Shown here piece after piece: positions 1 to 7,036 of a stretch of DNA of 20,517 bases. The notes beneath the pieces are model-generated. The model ran no database searches and had not been told where the DNA came from. It worked only from the letters and a program-made list of their open reading frames with translations. Position numbers and translations under genes: made by a program. The stretch is from the NCBI GenBank assembly GCA_024645145.1, contig JAHEGL010000057.1, positions 1 to 20,517 on the forward strand, given 5' to 3'. Numbering within the stretch: the stretch's first letter is position 1; the number at the start of each line of letters is the position of its first letter. The DNA comes from Planktotalea sp. (GTDB taxonomy: Bacteria > Pseudomonadota > Alphaproteobacteria > Rhodobacterales > Rhodobacteraceae).

Positions 1-449
1 AAATGCCGCGCACCACGGTTGCGGTGCAAATGCTGAAAGAGGCGGGTTTACCCTATATTGTGGTGCTGACGCATCCGACGACGGGTGGTGTTACCGCGTC
101 CTACGCGATGCTTGGTGATGTGCAGATCGCAGAGCCGAATGCGTTGATCTGTTTTGCAGGGCCACGCGTGATCGCGCAGACGATTGGTGAAAAATTGCCT
201 GAGGGCTTTCAGCGCGCGGAGTATTTGCTTGATCATGGCATGCTTGACCGTGTGACCAAGCGCACAGAGATGAAGGCGGAGTTGGTTCAGATCATCCGAA
301 TGCTCATGCATATGCCACCGCCTGTAATGGGCGATTTACCAAAGCCAGAACTTACTACGCTGGTTGAGGCGGAGGTTGAAACGGCTAACGCTGACAATGG
401 TGAGACTGCAGAGCTTGACCCCTCAAAGCCTAAGGGCACCAAAGAGTGA
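1..449 (+). CDS. accD: Acetyl-CoA carboxylase carboxyltransferase subunit beta, C-terminal part (5' end outside window)
   Basis: This is the C-terminal half of AccD, the beta subunit of the carboxyltransferase that moves the carboxyl group from carboxybiotin to acetyl-CoA in the first step of fatty-acid synthesis. It works in the cytoplasm with AccA. The visible 148 residues contain the conserved carboxyltransferase core: the stretch around [16 protein letters not shown] (about residues 24-39 of the visible part), then [10 protein letters not shown] and the run [18 protein letters not shown]. The methionine at base 3 is an internal residue of the family, so the true start and the zinc-ribbon domain lie left of the window. 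The tail after about residue 115 is acidic and low in complexity, as is usual in this subunit. The stop TGA overlaps the GTG start of folC by 4 bp, so the two are probably translationally coupled. accD-folC order is common in alphaproteobacteria. Confidence 0.97.
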   Translation, partial: MPRTTVAVQMLKEAGLPYIVVLTHPTTGGVTASYAMLGDVQIAEPNALICFAGPRVIAQTIGEKLPEGFQRAEYLLDHGMLDRVTKRTEMKAELVQIIRMLMHMPPPVMGDLPKPELTTLVEAEVETANADNGETAELDPSKPKGTKE

Positions 450-1720
450 GCGCAGCCACTTCCGATGTCATCCTAGAGCGGATGATGAAACTGCATCCTA
501 AAGTCATTGATCTGGTTCTGGATCGATGCGAACGTTTGCTTGTTGCTTTGGATCACCCAGAGCGCAAACTGCCCCCTGTGATCCATATTGCGGGGACCAA
601 TGGCAAAGGCAGCACCCAAGCAATGATTCGCGCTGGCCTTGAAGGGGCAGGTAAGTCTGTTCACGCCTACACCTCGCCGCATCTTGCGCGTTTTCACGAA
701 CGTATCCGTGTCGCGGGAGAGCTGATTTCGGAAGCGTATCTCACCGAGATTTTGGATGAGTGCTACATCGCCAACGGTGGTGAAAGCATAACCTATTTCG
801 AGATCACGACCTGCGCCGCTATGCTCGCCTTTGCGCGCCAGCATGCGGATTATACTTTGGTCGAGGTTGGCTTGGGTGGGCGCGTTGATGCAACGAATGT
901 GATTGATAGCCCCGCATTGACGATCATCACCCCTGTGTCGATCGATCATCAGCAGTTTCTTGGTGAGACCTTTTCAGAAATCGCGGGTGAAAAGGCTGGT
1001 ATCATTAAACGCGGTTTGCCGTGCATCGTAGGCCCTCAAGAAGATGCCGCGCTGGATGTGATCGAAGCGAAGGCCGCGCAGCTTGGTGCACCTATTTTTG
1101 CTTATGGACAACATTGGCACGTCAGCACAGAGCGGGATCGTCTGATTTATCAAGATGAGACTGGGCTGCTTGATTTGCCGATGCCTGCGCTTTTGGGTGC
1201 GCATCAGGTTCAGAACGCAGGTGCTGCGATTGCAGGCTTGCGTGCCCTTGGGTTTGATGAAGATGCTTGCGCTGCTGCAATGACGGATGCGACGTGGCCC
1301 GCGCGTATGCAAAGGTTGAAAAGCGGTGCACTGGCAGAGAGCGTGCCGGGCATTGAGTTGTGGCTCGATGGTGGACACAACGCGTCTGCTGCGTTGGCAA
1401 TCGCTGATTTTCTGGACAAACTCCCAAAGCGCGAGACGCATTTGATTTGCGGTATGCTGAATACGAAAGACGTGAGCGGCTATATGCGACCGCTTGCGCT
1501 GCATGTGCATACTTTGCACGCCGTCAGCATTCCGGGTGAGATAAACACATTGCCAAGCGAGGTCACCGCCACCGCGGCGCGCGCTGTGGGCATGACGGCA
1601 CATGAAGCTGGCAGCGTTGATGCAGCGCTTGAGGCTATCGCCAAAGGATCACCAACCGCGCGTGTTTTGATATGTGGATCGCTCTACCTTGCAGGTCACG
1701 TATTGCGGGAAAACGGTTAA
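446..1720 (+). CDS. folC: Bifunctional dihydrofolate synthase / folylpolyglutamate synthase
   Basis: FolC adds glutamate to dihydropteroate and then further glutamates to tetrahydrofolate, using ATP, in the cytoplasm. The 424-residue length is normal for the family. Seen in the sequence: the Mur-ligase type P-loop GTNGKGST at residues 50-57, the substrate loop [14 protein letters not shown] soon after it, [25 protein letters not shown] and EKAGIIKRG in the central domain, and the LDGGHN motif that opens the C-terminal ligase domain. The start is GTG at 446, which overlaps the accD stop in the sequence GTGA. No Shine-Dalgarno element is obvious, which fits translational coupling. The next gene begins 121 bp downstream and seems to have its own promoter. 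Confidence is high because every signature motif of the family is intact. Confidence 0.97.
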   Translation: MSAATSDVILERMMKLHPKVIDLVLDRCERLLVALDHPERKLPPVIHIAGTNGKGSTQAMIRAGLEGAGKSVHAYTSPHLARFHERIRVAGELISEAYLTEILDECYIANGGESITYFEITTCAAMLAFARQHADYTLVEVGLGGRVDATNVIDSPALTIITPVSIDHQQFLGETFSEIAGEKAGIIKRGLPCIVGPQEDAALDVIEAKAAQLGAPIFAYGQHWHVSTERDRLIYQDETGLLDLPMPALLGAHQVQNAGAAIAGLRALGFDEDACAAAMTDATWPARMQRLKSGALAESVPGIELWLDGGHNASAALAIADFLDKLPKRETHLICGMLNTKDVSGYMRPLALHVHTLHAVSIPGEINTLPSEVTATAARAVGMTAHEAGSVDAALEAIAKGSPTARVLICGSLYLAGHVLRENG

Positions 1721-1735
1721 CCTTATCTAAACGTT

Positions 1736-1764
1736 TTCAATGTGATGTAAGATCGCAATACAAT
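1736..1764 (+). promoter_or_regulatory. Candidate sigma70-type promoter for the rhodanese gene
   Basis: The folC-rhodanese gap holds TTCAAT (1736-1741), a 17-bp spacer and TACAAT (1759-1764). The hexamers are imperfect, but the spacing is ideal and the position is about 80 bp upstream of the next start codon. An 8-bp palindrome ACCTAGGT lies further down in the leader. This is inference from consensus matching only. Confidence 0.3.
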
Positions 1765-1841
1765 CCTGGGTCTATATTGATCGCGAGAGTCTGAGGACCT
1801 AGGTTAAATCCAACGAAAACGAAAAAACGTTTCGAGCAGGT

Positions 1842-2459
1842 ATGATTATTTCTAAGTCAGTTTACGTCGCTTTTGCGTCGGCTATTTCTGTAGCTGTTTT
1901 ATCTTTAGCGCTTGTGCCGCAAGCGGTTAAGGCGGATATCGCTTTGGGTCTTTCGAGCGTTGAGTTCGAATTTGGTGGGCAAGCGTTGAGTATTCGACGC
2001 GCCATCAATGGTGAGATCACCCTGCCAAGCCAATACGCGCAAACGGATCGCACTTGTCCTGAACATTGCATCGAACCGGCTACTGCGGCAGCGGGTGTGA
2101 CCACACTTACAGAACTTGAAGTGTTTGCGTTCATGCAACAGGCTGTTTCATCGGGAAGTGGCCTTCTGGTGGATGCGCGTTTGCCCGAGGAATACGCAGC
2201 AGGCACCATACCGGGCGCGATATCTGTTCCTGCAGCAACGTTGGTTGGCAACAACCCTTACCGTGAAGACCTGTTGCTCGCGCTGGGTGCAATCGGGCAG
2301 ATGGATTTTTCTGGTGCGTTCGATCTAATGATTTTTGATGATGGACCTTGGTCGCCAACTGCGCGCCAAGCCGTTCAATTGCTACTGGACGCCGGATATC
2401 CAGAGCAAAAGATCCTGTATTATCGGGGTGGTCTGCAGATGTGCATGTTCTTGGTTTAA
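1842..2459 (+). CDS. Secreted rhodanese-like domain protein, probable frameshift in the last codons
   Basis: The 205-residue product has a Sec signal peptide (hydrophobic residues 7-25, likely cleavage after Ala31). A TCPEHC motif (Cys72, Cys76) follows, then a rhodanese-type fold at about residues 88-200: LVDARLPEEYAAGTIPGA is the usual DxR/EY/H-hP entry segment and YYRGGLQM the usual end. Rhodaneses move sulfane sulfur through a catalytic cysteine. Here the active-site loop reads FDDGPWSPTAR (165-175), with Asp166 where Cys is expected, so the domain is probably non-catalytic and may only bind. After LQM the frame reads CMFLV-stop. Adding one base near 2443 gives Q-M-W-H-V-L-G-L-T-V-S-K and a stop at 2473, which looks like the normal family ending, so a 1-bp deletion (or a read error) is likely. 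The LysM gene starts 10 bp after that restored stop. The start is ATG at 1842 with a weak AGCAGG upstream. Confidence 0.8.
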   Translation: MIISKSVYVAFASAISVAVLSLALVPQAVKADIALGLSSVEFEFGGQALSIRRAINGEITLPSQYAQTDRTCPEHCIEPATAAAGVTTLTELEVFAFMQQAVSSGSGLLVDARLPEEYAAGTIPGAISVPAATLVGNNPYREDLLLALGAIGQMDFSGAFDLMIFDDGPWSPTARQAVQLLLDAGYPEQKILYYRGGLQMCMFLV

Positions 2460-2483
2460 CAGTTTCAAAGTGAGTGTCGTAAT

Positions 2484-3395
2484 ATGATACGTGGTATAGC
2501 TATTTTCGCCTTCTTCACTCTGTCTACGGTTCTTGTAATTGTATCGCAGCCCGGCCCGCGTGAAGATTTCGCGTCTTCGCCTAGCGATCTAGAGCTCTTT
2601 GAAACATCACGCAATCAGCTCCAAGTTCTTGATGAGCCTGTAGTTGATGCGATGCTCAAGATGCCTGACAATGTTGCGTCCGAGCTTAAAGCTGCAAGAG
2701 ATATGCAAGCGCGAGCAGCGGTTGAACCCGAGCCCCGCTTGCAAGCTACTTTGGACACCTCTGCGGCGGTTCGCGAAGCACTTACAGGCTCGGATGTTGT
2801 TGCACCTGAAACGATGGCTGCGTCTGCAAAAACGGTGCCTGCGGCAACTCCATTTGCGGCCATCCTAGCCGCAAGGGAAGCTCAACCGACGACATCTGCG
2901 CCAGTTCGTGCCGCAACACCGGGTACTACATTGCGCGATGCCACGCCCTACATCGCACCTGAGTTGCGCGATATGAGCTGGCAAACGCTCAACGCGCTAA
3001 ACAGTCTTGGTCAGATGTCCAAAGCGCCAGGCCAAGAGGGGAGCCTTTTGAACTCAATCGTGCGCCGCTCCATGGGGCACGTTGATGGAACGCAGCCGTT
3101 GCAAGCGGCCCCTAAAACCACCTTCACAGCGCCACGCACGACGACGGTGCCTGCTGCACAAGGTCAGGTACAGCGCACTGCGCGTTTGGCTGCTCCCGTG
3201 CGCGGCACGACTGGGCTGAGCGGCTCTGCGTCCAACACCTACACAGTGTCCTCTGGTGATACGCTGGCTCTGATTGCTATTAAGCTCTATGGATCCGCGC
3301 TCGCTACTGATCGGCTTTTGTCAGATAACCCATCTTTGCGACGCAACCCGAACGCGTTACGCATTGGTCAGGTCCTGAAATACAGCATGTCTTAG
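2484..3395 (+). CDS. Membrane-anchored LysM-domain protein
   Basis: The protein has 303 residues. Residues 4-22 form one hydrophobic segment (signal anchor or uncleaved signal peptide). A long region rich in Ala, Pro and Thr follows (about 25-245), probably an extended periplasmic linker. One C-terminal LysM domain lies at about residues 250-301, starting TYTVSSGDTLALIAIKLYG and ending RIGQVLKY. LysM modules bind N-acetylglucosamine-containing glycans such as peptidoglycan, so the protein is likely tethered to the inner membrane and touches the cell wall. No enzymatic domain is visible. It sits directly downstream of the secreted rhodanese and is probably co-transcribed with it, since both are envelope proteins. 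AGTGAG about 9 bases before the ATG is a weak ribosome-binding site. An AT-rich hairpin just after the stop is the likely terminator. Confidence 0.85.
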   Translation: MIRGIAIFAFFTLSTVLVIVSQPGPREDFASSPSDLELFETSRNQLQVLDEPVVDAMLKMPDNVASELKAARDMQARAAVEPEPRLQATLDTSAAVREALTGSDVVAPETMAASAKTVPAATPFAAILAAREAQPTTSAPVRAATPGTTLRDATPYIAPELRDMSWQTLNALNSLGQMSKAPGQEGSLLNSIVRRSMGHVDGTQPLQAAPKTTFTAPRTTTVPAAQGQVQRTARLAAPVRGTTGLSGSASNTYTVSSGDTLALIAIKLYGSALATDRLLSDNPSLRRNPNALRIGQVLKYSMS

Positions 3396-3407
3396 GCTGA
3401 AACGCAA

Positions 3408-3434
3408 AAATTTCAATTTTTTTGAAATTTTTTT
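3408..3434 (+). terminator. Weak AT-only intrinsic terminator after the LysM gene
   Basis: AAATTTCAA (3408-3416), a 5-nt T loop, TTGAAATTT (3422-3430) and then TTTT. The 9-bp stem is almost all A-T, so it is weak, but the position 12 bp after the stop codon fits a terminator of the rhodanese-LysM transcript. Confidence 0.5.
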
Positions 3435-3636
3435 CGAAAGCAAAAACGGGACGCAATGCTCTCGCGCAGCGCTATCGTCACTTTGCCTGTTACACGCGCC
3501 GCATCTAAATTGATGAGTCGCATCAATGGCTTGCTGCACGTTGAATTCGTTCCGCTGATCGATCCTATCTCTTTCATGCTATCGCCCTTCATGTGCTGCA
3601 ACATCCTGTGGTTACATTTTACCGAATCACAGAGTG

Positions 3637-3666
3637 TTGACTGTCGCGAATCGATTCGCTTATAGC
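3637..3666 (+). promoter_or_regulatory. Sigma70-type promoter of the structured RNA
   Basis: TTGACT (3637-3642), an 18-bp spacer and TATAGC (3661-3666). This is the best consensus match in the window. It predicts a transcription start at about 3671-3674, exactly where the 5' strand of the closing stem of the RNA candidate begins. Confidence 0.6.
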
Positions 3667-3670
3667 TTTA

Positions 3671-3906
3671 TCCCAACCGGATCACGCAGCGCCTGCCAGT
3701 GTTGTTTTGTCAAAAGATCCGATTGGGGGAGACGCAGTTATGTAATCACACACACGCAAAATTATTTCGCGAAATGTGTGTTCTCATCCCAATAGCCTAA
3801 AAACCAAAGATCCTTCCGGGACCAACGTCTGATCGAGCGGCGTGCGGAAAATGGGACTTAATAACAGGCAAAGACTCGAAGGAGCTTTTAAGGCTCCTTC
3901 TTTTTT
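3671..3906 (+). ncRNA. ssrS: Structured small RNA, probable 6S RNA (RNA polymerase regulator)
   Basis: Between the promoter and the terminator the sequence folds by eye into one long rod. The closing stem is TCCCA (3671-3675) with TGGGA (3852-3856), CCG (3677-3679) with CGG (3845-3847) and CACGC (3683-3687) with GCGTG (3840-3844). A second stem is CAG-GTTG (3697-3704) with CAAC-CTG (3823-3831). A large asymmetric bubble follows (3705-3721 against 3794-3822). The apical stem is ATTGGG (3722-3727) with CCCAAT (3788-3793), GAGA (3729-3732) with TCTC (3782-3785) and ACACAC (3750-3755) with GTGTGT (3776-3781). A rod of about 190 nt with a central bubble is the hallmark of 6S RNA, which binds sigma70-RNA polymerase as a promoter mimic. 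The identity is inferred from shape, size and promoter only. No SRP or tmRNA signature is present. Confidence 0.5.
3878..3906 (+). terminator. Strong Rho-independent terminator of the small RNA
   Basis: GAAGGAGC (3878-3885), a 7-nt loop, GCTCCTTC (3893-3900) and then six T. The perfect 8-bp stem and T tract lie about 22 nt after the closing stem of the small RNA candidate. No protein gene ends nearby on this strand, which supports a non-coding transcript. Confidence 0.88.
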
Positions 3907-3976
3907 GTTGAGTTGATTTTCAAAACCCGCAGCGAAAGTGTTATCTAGAGATACCCGACAGGTATTGGAGCACGTC

Positions 3977-4579
3977 ATGAAACCTATCAAAACCATCGCT
4001 GCTTTGGAGGAGATATATGGCGAAGCAAATCCACGCTCTTTGACCAAAGTCTTTACTCAGATGACACCGCTTTATCGCGAATGGATCGAGGCGTGCCGCT
4101 TTGTTGTGATTTCGACCGTCGGACCAGAAGGAACAGACGGCAGCCCAAGGTGTGATGACGGGTCTGTTGTTACAATTGCTGACGCTAAAACGATGTTGAT
4201 GCCCGATTGATTTGGCAACAATCGTGTAGATACCCTACGAAACGTGGTGCGAGACGAACGCGTAAGCCTAATATTTATGATCCCAAGCAGCACCAATGTT
4301 GTGCGCGTTAACGGCACGGGGATTGTGACGGCTGATGCTGAAGTGCTGAAGCGATTTGAGAAAAAGGGGAAGCTTCCAAGAAGCGTTCTCGCGATCACGA
4401 TCACAGAGATGTATTTTCAATGTGCGAAAGCCTTGATGCGCTCTAAACTCTGGAGCGATGAACAAAGCGATCAAAAAGTCCCGACAGCTGGTGCCTTTGT
4501 CAAAGAACGCGATGCGATGTTTGACGCGGATGGCTATGATGCGGACTATCCAGAGTATGCCAAGTCGCGCATGTGGTAA
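3977..4579 (+). pseudogene. Pyridoxamine 5'-phosphate oxidase family (FMN-binding) protein, interrupted by one in-frame TGA
   Basis: Read through, the frame gives about 200 residues of a PPOX-family flavoprotein of the MSMEG_1061-like group: an N-terminal helix with TPLYREWIEACRF, the strand FVVISTVGPEGTDGSPR, the motif GNNRVDTLRNVVRDERVSL, the strand NVVRVNGTGIVTADAE, and a C-terminal YFQCAKALMRSKLW. Such proteins bind FMN or a related flavin as split-barrel dimers, and the substrate is usually unknown. Codon 78 (4208-4210) is TGA, inside the flavin-binding motif right after MLMPD, where relatives carry Arg or Trp. No frameshift is present and the rest is well kept, so this is a single nonsense change, probably recent, or a sequence error. 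The start ATG 3977 has TTGGAG 7 bases upstream. The gene converges on zapE with 4 bp between the stops. Confidence 0.8.
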
Positions 4580-4583
4580 CGGT

Positions 4584-5642
4584 TTATGGTTGCCCCCAGT
4601 CAGCGCTTTGCATTTCGCGCAGACGGCTTGCTGTGCGCTCGAACTCGAACGTACCTGTGCCTTCAACGTATAGCATTTCTGGTGACGCCGCAGCTGATGC
4701 AATTAGCTGTACCTTTGCCTCATAAAGAGCGTCGATTAGCGTCACGAACCGTTTTGCTTCGTTAAAGTTATTGCGGCTCAGGCGGGGAATATCTTCAAGG
4801 ATCAGCACGCGCGCGGCTTCTGCTATGGTCAGATAATCTGCAGGCCCAAGTGGCGCGCCGCACAGGTTGAAGAAACTCGCGCGGGCCGCACCATTGTGAA
4901 AGCCGGGCAACCTTACTTTTCGTCCCTGCACGATCAGATCAAGCGGCTTGCCTTTGCCATCGCTCAAACGCTGCCAAACCTCTTCGATCTGCGCTCGTGA
5001 GTTTTGATCAATCGGCGTGAAATAACTCGGAGAACCCGCAAGCCGATCTTGACGATAGTCCGTGTCACTGGCGAGTTCCGCCACTTCCATCCTGTTTTTC
5101 AAGAGCGCAATAAAGGGTAAGAAGCGATGCCTGTTCAAACCGTCTTTATACAGATCGTCGGGTATCCGGTTGGACGTCGTTACAATGACAACGCCTGCTT
5201 CCATCAACATCTCGAACAAGCGCCCCACGATCATGGCATCGGTAATATCGGTGATTTGCATTTCATCAAAGGCAAGCAATTTGACTTCAGCGATCACGGC
5301 TTGTGCGACGGGCTTCAAAGCGTCTTCAATTCCGTCTTTGCGTGCCTTGTGCATACCCGCATGAATTTCTTGCATGAAAGCATGGAAATGCACGCGTCGC
5401 GACGGGACAGGAGAGGCATCTACAAACAAGTCCATCAGCATCGACTTGCCGCGACCAACGCCGCCCCAAAGATAGAGCCCTTTTGGCGGTGGCGGCGCTT
5501 TTCGAAACAGACCCTTCTTCACAGGTTCAGCAAGTGCTGCGCGAATGCGCCCGAACCGCGTAAGTGCTAGTTCTTGCACTGGGTCGGCGGTGAGCTCACC
5601 ATTTGTAACGCGCGCGGCGTAGATGTCTAAGAGCGTGTCCAT
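4584..5642 (-). CDS. zapE: AFG1/ZapE-family cell division ATPase
   Basis: The 352-residue AFG1-like P-loop ATPase is of normal length for the family. Walker A is GGVGRGKS at residues 60-67 and Walker B is LLAFDE at 122-127, followed by the family run MQITDITDAMIVGRLFE and the sensor segment TSNRIPDDLYKDGL. In E. coli ZapE associates with the division ring and affects FtsZ polymers. The mitochondrial homologue AFG1 aids quality control of respiratory-chain subunits. The role here is inferred from the family and could be either. The start ATG at 5642 faces the MFS gene, so the roughly 100 bp between them must hold two divergent promoters. Confidence in the family is very high, in the exact role moderate. 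Confidence 0.95.
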   Translation of the reverse strand: MDTLLDIYAARVTNGELTADPVQELALTRFGRIRAALAEPVKKGLFRKAPPPPKGLYLWGGVGRGKSMLMDLFVDASPVPSRRVHFHAFMQEIHAGMHKARKDGIEDALKPVAQAVIAEVKLLAFDEMQITDITDAMIVGRLFEMLMEAGVVIVTTSNRIPDDLYKDGLNRHRFLPFIALLKNRMEVAELASDTDYRQDRLAGSPSYFTPIDQNSRAQIEEVWQRLSDGKGKPLDLIVQGRKVRLPGFHNGAARASFFNLCGAPLGPADYLTIAEAARVLILEDIPRLSRNNFNEAKRFVTLIDALYEAKVQLIASAAASPEMLYVEGTGTFEFERTASRLREMQSADWGQP

Positions 5643-5744
5643 GCTGTTCTTTAGCCTGTGTGTTGTGGCGCGAAAAGAGTGCGTGCGATTGACCTTCGCT
5701 TTAAAAGCCTTAACGTCACGCGACGACCACCAGAAAGCCCAAAT

Positions 5745-6986
5745 ATGAAACAGCAGTCTTCCTTGTTCACGCCCGTCCTTATCGTTGGCTGCGTTATAAT
5801 TTTGGTAAACTTCGCGATCCGCGCGTCTTTTGGCGTATTCCAGATCCCGATCGCGACAGAGTTTAACTGGCTGCGTTCAGAATTCTCGCTCGCCATTGCG
5901 ATCCAGAACCTCGCTTGGGGCATCGGTCAGCCAATTTTCGGGGCCTTGGCTGAAAAGATCGGAGATCGCAAAGCCATCATCATCGGTGCCGTCATTTATG
6001 CTGCGGGCCTTGTGCTATCGTCTTTCGCAGTGACGCCGGAAGCACATCAGATGCTCGAAATTCTCGTTGGGTTTGGTGTCGCTGGTACGGGGTTTGGCGT
6101 CATTCTAGCCGTTGTCGGGCGTGCAAGTTCTGATGCGAACCGGTCTATGTCGCTTGCGATTGCTACGGCTGCGGGCAGCGCGGGTCAGGTTGTTGGTGCA
6201 CCGACCGCCGAACTGCTCCTAACCTTTATGCCTTGGCAAAACGTGTTCATCGTATTCGCTGCTGCCATTCTTGCAGTGCTGATGTTGCTGCCTTTTATGC
6301 GCGCACCTCAAACTGCGGGCAAAGCGGAGCTGGAGCAGAGCCTTGGCCAAGTCCTCAAAGGCGCGTTCAAGGATCCAACATACACGTTCATTTTCCTTGG
6401 CTTTTTCAGCTGCGGTTATCAACTCGCCTTTATCACTGCGCATTTTCCAGCATTTGTGACCGAGATGTGTGGCCCAATCTTGGCGGGTGGTGCTTTGCAC
6501 GCGGCTGGCATTACGACGACTTCTGCCCTTGGCGCTCTCGCAATCGCTTTGATTGGGGCGGCCAATATAGCGGGCACGCTTTTTGCTGGGTGGCTCGGCA
6601 ACCGCTATTCCAAAAAATACTTGTTGGCGGGAATTTACACAGGCCGCACGATTATCGCGATCATCTTTATCATGATGCCGATCACGCCAACGTCGGTGAT
6701 TATTTTCTCTGTTGCGATGGGGTCCTTATGGTTGGCCACGGTCCCGCTCACCTCCGGTCTGGTCGCACACATATATGGGCTGCGCTACATGGGTACGCTC
6801 TATGGGATCGTGTTCTTCAGCCACCAGCTTGGTAGTTTCCTGGGCGTTTGGCTCGGTGGCCGGATGTATGATATGTATGGAAGCTATACAGTCGTTTGGT
6901 GGGTCGGCATCGGTGTTGGCGCGTTTAGTGCAATCATACATTTGCCCATCAGGGAACGAAAACTCGCACGCCCACTCACGGCTTAG
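5745..6986 (+). CDS. MFS transporter, about 12 membrane segments
   Basis: This is a major facilitator superfamily permease of 413 residues from the ATG at 5745. In-frame codons continue upstream to 5658, but that extension (rich in Arg and Cys) is not membrane-like, so I prefer the later start MKQQSS. About 12 hydrophobic segments are visible in two halves. The loop between segments 2 and 3 has GALAEKIGDRKA, a form of the MFS signature GxxxD(R/K)xGR(K/R). The loop between segments 8 and 9 has GNRYSKKYLLAG. The sequence style (FGVFQ, WRS-like ENW, AGLVLSSFA) resembles oxalate/formate or monocarboxylate permeases, but the substrate cannot be read from sequence. TTGACC at 5689 with TAACGT at 5711 is a possible promoter. 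The neighbours do not indicate a substrate. Confidence 0.9.
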   Translation: MKQQSSLFTPVLIVGCVIILVNFAIRASFGVFQIPIATEFNWLRSEFSLAIAIQNLAWGIGQPIFGALAEKIGDRKAIIIGAVIYAAGLVLSSFAVTPEAHQMLEILVGFGVAGTGFGVILAVVGRASSDANRSMSLAIATAAGSAGQVVGAPTAELLLTFMPWQNVFIVFAAAILAVLMLLPFMRAPQTAGKAELEQSLGQVLKGAFKDPTYTFIFLGFFSCGYQLAFITAHFPAFVTEMCGPILAGGALHAAGITTTSALGALAIALIGAANIAGTLFAGWLGNRYSKKYLLAGIYTGRTIIAIIFIMMPITPTSVIIFSVAMGSLWLATVPLTSGLVAHIYGLRYMGTLYGIVFFSHQLGSFLGVWLGGRMYDMYGSYTVVWWVGIGVGAFSAIIHLPIRERKLARPLTA

Positions 6987-7010
6987 ATTTCATTTTTCCA
7001 AATAAACTCC

Positions 7011-7034
7011 GGGGGTCTGGGGGCTGGCCCCCAG
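7011..7034. terminator. G/C-rich hairpin between the MFS gene and the convergent operon
   Basis: CTGGGGG (7017-7023), loop CTGG and CCCCCAG (7028-7034) form a perfect 7-bp stem, preceded by CCGGGGGT. It lies between the two convergent stop codons, so it could end transcription from both sides. There is no clean T tract. Elements of this look recur between genes in many Rhodobacteraceae genomes (recollection, not checked here). Confidence 0.5.
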
Positions 7035-7036
7035 CT

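Larger units (their letters stand above)
3396..3976. other. Gene-free interval of 581 bp with RNA-level signals
   Basis: No convincing protein gene is seen on either strand. The interval holds a weak AT-rich terminator just after the LysM gene (3408-3434), about 200 bp with nothing recognisable (3435-3636), a sigma70-type promoter (3637-3666), a structured RNA candidate (3671-3906) ending in a strong intrinsic terminator, and the 70-bp leader of the interrupted PPOX gene. That leader has TTGGAG just before its ATG. Confidence 0.7.

Noticed and set aside
473..1603. Long open frames antisense to folC (158 and 209 codons)
   Set aside because: Shadows of a very well supported gene: no start signals and composition rich in Arg, His and Cys, typical of the opposite strand of coding DNA.
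3413..3665. Small open frames on both strands (63 and 69 codons) in the interval between the LysM gene and the RNA candidate
   Set aside because: No good ribosome-binding site, codon choice unlike the neighbours, no recognisable protein motif, and they overlap each other and the small-RNA promoter or the weak terminator.
3671..3906. Reading the structured RNA as tmRNA, SRP RNA or RNase P RNA
   Set aside because: No tag-peptide or tRNA-like T-arm (GGTTC) sequence, no SRP GGAA-loop core, and the element is too short for RNase P RNA.
4208..4210. The TGA in the PPOX gene as a selenocysteine or tryptophan codon
   Set aside because: PPOX proteins have no known selenocysteine at this site, no hairpin of the SECIS kind is evident downstream, and other genes here end in TGA (accD, TetR regulator), so the code is standard.
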